This document shows, one piece after another, positions 6,557 through 9,121 of a stretch of DNA of 9,121 bases; the stretch's first letter is position 1, and each line of letters opens with the position of its first letter. The stretch is from Bacteroidota bacterium. Its GTDB lineage: Bacteria; Bacteroidota; Bacteroidia; Chitinophagales; UBA2359. The stretch is taken from positions 1-9,121 of the forward strand of contig JAHDGP010000162.1 in assembly GCA_020627525.1 (NCBI GenBank). Reading direction: 5' to 3'. Both the position numbers and the translations under genes were made by a program. Below the pieces are notes generated by a model. It saw only the letters and a program-made list of their open reading frames with translations. It searched no databases and was not told where the DNA came from.

Positions 6557-7231
6557 GTGGTTAAAATTTCACATAAAAAACTGATAAATAATATTCTGTC
6601 AATGCCAGATGCAGCCATTATTGTGAATGAGATTGCAGTAAAATTAGAGGAAGAGCGTAAAAAAAGAGAAAAGTTTTACAATGACATAACAGAATCTGAA
6701 AAGGCAGAATTTATCAACGGAGAAATAATCATTCATTCTTCCGTAAAAAAAGAGCATAATGATGCAACCAGTTTATTGCATGGACTCATAGGTATTTATG
6801 TAAGTAAAAACAAACTTGGATATGTTGGCATTGAAAAAATAATGATCTCTTTATCTCGCAATGATTATGAGCCAGATATTTGTTTTTTTGATAAAAGTAA
6901 ATCTGATAAATTTAAGCCAGAGCAAAGTTTGTTTCCATCTCCTGATTTGGTTGTAGAAGTCTTATCAAAAGGCACTTCTAAAAATGATCAAGGTGTAAAG
7001 TTTGAAGATTACCAAGCGCACAATATTTTGGAATATTGGATAATTGATCCAGTTAAAAAAATAATTGAGCAATACAGGTTAAGCGAAAATGGTTCTTACG
7101 AATTGATTCTAAAGGCAGGCAGTGGTATTATCGAATCAAAAGCTATTAAAGGATTTAGCATTCCAATTGAAGCAATTTTTGATGAGGATAAAAATTTAGA
7201 AGCAGTAGAAAATTTATTAAAAATACAATAA
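6557..7231 (+). CDS. Uma2 family (DUF820) PD-(D/E)XK nuclease-like protein, copy 2
   Basis: This 224-residue protein is a paralog of the one at 2094. Shared signatures are EFINGEIIIHSS (51-62), H67, DYEPDICFF (103-111), SPDLVVEVLS (128-137) and KFEDYQAHNILEYWIIDP (148-165). The candidate active-site set D107, D130, E134 and K148 is kept. I use the GTG start at 6557 because residues 5-20 (SHKKLINNILSMPDAA) line up with the N-terminus of copy 1 (LINSPSAP at 9-16). The first in-frame ATG, at 6602 (M16), would delete that conserved part. Residues 28-50 are highly charged (EEERKKREKF) and predicted helical, possibly a short coiled coil. The gene lies 45 bp after the second radical SAM gene and 15 bp before the hydrolase-OsmC gene. 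As with copy 1, the family is clear but a role as nuclease, regulator or mobile-element passenger is unproven. Confidence 0.88.
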   Translation: MVKISHKKLINNILSMPDAAIIVNEIAVKLEEERKKREKFYNDITESEKAEFINGEIIIHSSVKKEHNDATSLLHGLIGIYVSKNKLGYVGIEKIMISLSRNDYEPDICFFDKSKSDKFKPEQSLFPSPDLVVEVLSKGTSKNDQGVKFEDYQAHNILEYWIIDPVKKIIEQYRLSENGSYELILKAGSGIIESKAIKGFSIPIEAIFDEDKNLEAVENLLKIQ

Positions 7232-7246
7232 ACGAAAGAGTAATAA

Positions 7247-8473
7247 ATGCCTACACAAAAAATAAAGTTCAACAATAAAAAAGGTTATCAACTTTGCGCA
7301 AAAATTGATTTACCTTTAAAAAAGAACCCTTACCCTTTTGTTATTTTCGCTCACGTATTTACAGGAAACAAAAACCTCACCGCTTCCAAGCATATCAGCC
7401 GTGCTTTGACGATGAATGGCTTTGGCGTTATGCGTTTTGACTTCACAGGATTGGGCGAAAGTGAAGGTGATTTTTCGGACACCAATTTCTCTTCAAATGT
7501 AGAAGACTTAGAAGCGGCAGCCGAATATATAACTGAAAAATATATGGCTCCTGCGGTTATGGTTGGACATTCTTTGGGAGGTGCAGCTGCAATATTTGCC
7601 GCTTCAAAAATTGACAGCATCAAAGCTGTCGTTTCAATCGGCGCTCCCTCCTACCCCGAACATGTCACTCATTTATTAAAAGACAAAAGAGAAGAAATAG
7701 AAAAAAATGGTTGCGCCCAAGTCGATATAGGTGGCAGAAAATTCACCATTAAAAAACAGTTTTTGGATGATCTGGAAGCACAAGAACACGTTCCTGTCAT
7801 TCAAAATTTAGACCGTGCATTATTGGTAATGCATTCGCCTCAAGACAATATTGTTGGGATTGAAAATGCAGCCAATATTTACAAATTGGCGAAGCATCCG
7901 AAAAGCTTTGTTACGTTAGACCGAGCTGATCATATGTTGACCAATAAAAACGATGCTTTTTATGCTGGCAATGTCATTGCCAGTTGGGTGAAAAGATATA
8001 TTGAATTTCCCGAAATTGAAAAACTCGAAACAGACCAACAAGTCGTTGTGCGTTTAGAAGGAGATGATTTCACAACAGAAGTTCAAATGGGAGAACATTC
8101 TATCATTGCCGACGAACCTGTAAAGGTTGGCGGTAACGATTTTGGTCCATCGCCTTATGAACTGTTAAATGCAAGTTTGGGCGCTTGCAAAGCAATGACT
8201 TTGAAAATGTATGCCCGCAGAAAAAAATGGGATTTAGAAGATGTTTTGGTTCACATAAGTTATTCTAAAAGCAATAAATACGAAGAACATCAAGCAGATC
8301 CAGAAAATGCCAATAGTAGAATTGATCGTTTTGATATTGAATTAGAACTGGTTGGCAATCTGGATGATGCCCAAAAACAACGTTTACTTGAAATCGCAAG
8401 TAAGTGCCCCGTTCACAAAACATTGGACTCTCCTACAGAGTTTGTCACTAAAATAATTGAAGCCGAACAATAG
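7247..8473 (+). CDS. Bifunctional alpha/beta hydrolase-OsmC family protein
   Basis: This 408-residue protein joins two domains. Residues 1-255 are an alpha/beta hydrolase with oxyanion-region FAHVFTGNKN (34-43), RFDFTGLGESEG (63-74), nucleophile elbow GHSLGG (107-112, S109), probable acid D200 in HSPQDNIV and H229 in RADHML, giving a complete Ser-Asp-His triad. Residues 265-408 are OsmC/Ohr-like, with GPSPYELLNASLGACKAM (300-317, C314) and SKCPVHKTL (385-393, C387). These are the paired reactive cysteines of OsmC peroxidases, which reduce organic hydroperoxides in the cytoplasm. This fusion is a known architecture. A combined esterase/peroxidase role, for example on oxidised or acylated lipids, is plausible but not shown. 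It follows the second Uma2 gene by 15 bp and precedes the next methyltransferase by 2 bp, so it is probably in the same transcription unit. There is no signal peptide. Confidence 0.93.
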   Translation: MPTQKIKFNNKKGYQLCAKIDLPLKKNPYPFVIFAHVFTGNKNLTASKHISRALTMNGFGVMRFDFTGLGESEGDFSDTNFSSNVEDLEAAAEYITEKYMAPAVMVGHSLGGAAAIFAASKIDSIKAVVSIGAPSYPEHVTHLLKDKREEIEKNGCAQVDIGGRKFTIKKQFLDDLEAQEHVPVIQNLDRALLVMHSPQDNIVGIENAANIYKLAKHPKSFVTLDRADHMLTNKNDAFYAGNVIASWVKRYIEFPEIEKLETDQQVVVRLEGDDFTTEVQMGEHSIIADEPVKVGGNDFGPSPYELLNASLGACKAMTLKMYARRKKWDLEDVLVHISYSKSNKYEEHQADPENANSRIDRFDIELELVGNLDDAQKQRLLEIASKCPVHKTLDSPTEFVTKIIEAEQ

Positions 8474-8475
8474 TT

Positions 8476-9121
8476 ATGAATTTTTTAAAGAATAAACAAG
8501 ACGGTGTCTACGTCTTATCTCCAATAGTTAATGACTTTGAAGAAATTTATTTAAAAGTAAGAGCACTCGAAAAAAGAGTTGTTGATGAAGAAACATTAAA
8601 AAAACTTCCTAATATTCCGAAAGAAGATCCCAATTACGAACAGTGGATGCCGCGTCGCAATTCTACTTCTAGATACATTGCTTATGAAAATTTTTTACAA
8701 GTAAAAAGTATATTAGAGATTGGTTGTGGAAATGGTTGGTTTTCTCATAAAATGGCAAAATACAATACCACAGCTAACGTTTACGCATTAGATGTAAATT
8801 TGTACGAATTAAAAGAAGGTGCAAGCGTATTTGAGGAAGACAATTTATACTTTCTCTATGCTGATATTTTCAAAGCCTCATTGCCTGCAAATCATTTTGA
8901 CCAAATAGTTCTAAATAGTGTGATCCAATATTTTGAAGATATTCCAACTCTGTTGAATCGTTTATTTCCTCTATTATCTGAAGATGGAGAAATTCATATT
9001 ATTGACAGTCCATTTTACAAAGCAAAAGAGGTTGCAGCAGCAAAACAAAGAAGTGTTGATTATTACACAAATTTAGGTTATCCTTCAATGGCTGACAACT
9101 ATCACCATCATAGTTGGGATG
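8476..9121 (+). CDS. Class I SAM-dependent methyltransferase (3' end cut by window)
   Basis: An ATG two bases after the hydrolase-OsmC stop opens a frame that stays open to the right edge (215 codons, no stop). About 75 residues precede the fold, including a charged, helix-prone stretch (FEEIYLKVRALEKRVVDEE, 21-39) and WMPRRNSTSRYIAYENFL (57-74). The Rossmann core then shows motif I ILEIGCGNGWFS (79-90), ribose-binding acid D106 in YALDVN, D130 in FLYADIF, and motif IV/V regions FDQIVLNSVIQYFEDI (141-156) and LLSEDGEIHIIDSPF (166-180). It ends in a His-rich YHHHSW at the cut. It is not obviously related to the methyltransferase at 4302 beyond the common fold. The 2-bp spacing implies co-transcription with the upstream genes. 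The acceptor is unknown; residues beyond the window may help. Confidence 0.85.
   Translation, partial: MNFLKNKQDGVYVLSPIVNDFEEIYLKVRALEKRVVDEETLKKLPNIPKEDPNYEQWMPRRNSTSRYIAYENFLQVKSILEIGCGNGWFSHKMAKYNTTANVYALDVNLYELKEGASVFEEDNLYFLYADIFKASLPANHFDQIVLNSVIQYFEDIPTLLNRLFPLLSEDGEIHIIDSPFYKAKEVAAAKQRSVDYYTNLGYPSMADNYHHHSWD

Noticed and set aside
2094..7231. Uma2 pair plus radical SAM trio as an anti-phage defence system
   Set aside because: A predicted nuclease fold and a radical SAM domain alone are not evidence. There is no sensor, NTPase, toxin-antitoxin pair or known defence neighbour, and the radical SAM proteins are of the B12-type tailoring layout, not viperin-like.
7351..7623. 90-codon minus-strand open frame
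   Set aside because: It is antisense to the alpha/beta hydrolase domain, including the GHSLGG codons, and has no recognisable features.

Overview
The window looks like a chromosomal stretch from a member of the Bacteroidota. The DNA is visibly AT-rich. The genes start without clear Shine-Dalgarno sequences. One upstream region carries an exact match to the Bacteroidota -7 promoter element (TAnnTTTG). The proteins (a TPR-tailed O-antigen ligase, Uma2 proteins with a charged N-terminal extension, an alpha/beta hydrolase-OsmC fusion) fit that phylum. I cannot assign a genus.

Layout. On the left, reading leftward and cut by the window edge, is a polytopic membrane protein of the O-antigen ligase/polymerase (Wzy/WaaL/PglL) superfamily with C-terminal TPR repeats (1-1813, minus strand). 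A 280-bp divergent intergenic region follows. It holds a 160-bp near-palindrome with perfect 11-bp terminal inverted repeats (1837-1996), best read as a MITE-like foldback element, and then a promoter-like element before the first rightward gene. All remaining genes read rightward: a Uma2-family nuclease-like protein (2094-2756); a short leader with a perfect 9-bp stem-loop; a tightly packed trio of radical SAM protein, class I methyltransferase and second radical SAM protein (2836-6511, joined by TGATG and ATGA overlaps); a second Uma2 paralog (6557-7231); an alpha/beta hydrolase-OsmC fusion (7247-8473); and a second class I methyltransferase that runs off the right edge (8476-9121).

How the genes may work together. 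The central trio is almost certainly translationally coupled and probably makes or modifies one product. Both radical SAM proteins have the layout of cobalamin-binding radical SAM enzymes: an N-terminal Rossmann-like domain followed by a CxxxCxxC iron-sulfur motif. Together with two ordinary methyltransferases this suggests tailoring chemistry such as methylation or rearrangement on a lipid, glycan or small molecule. The substrate cannot be read from the window. The neighbouring O-antigen ligase hints at an envelope glycan setting, but no glycosyltransferase or sugar-nucleotide gene is visible. The two Uma2 paralogs bracketing the trio are the most unusual architectural feature. No RNA genes, CRISPR arrays, transposase genes or convincing intrinsic terminators were found.
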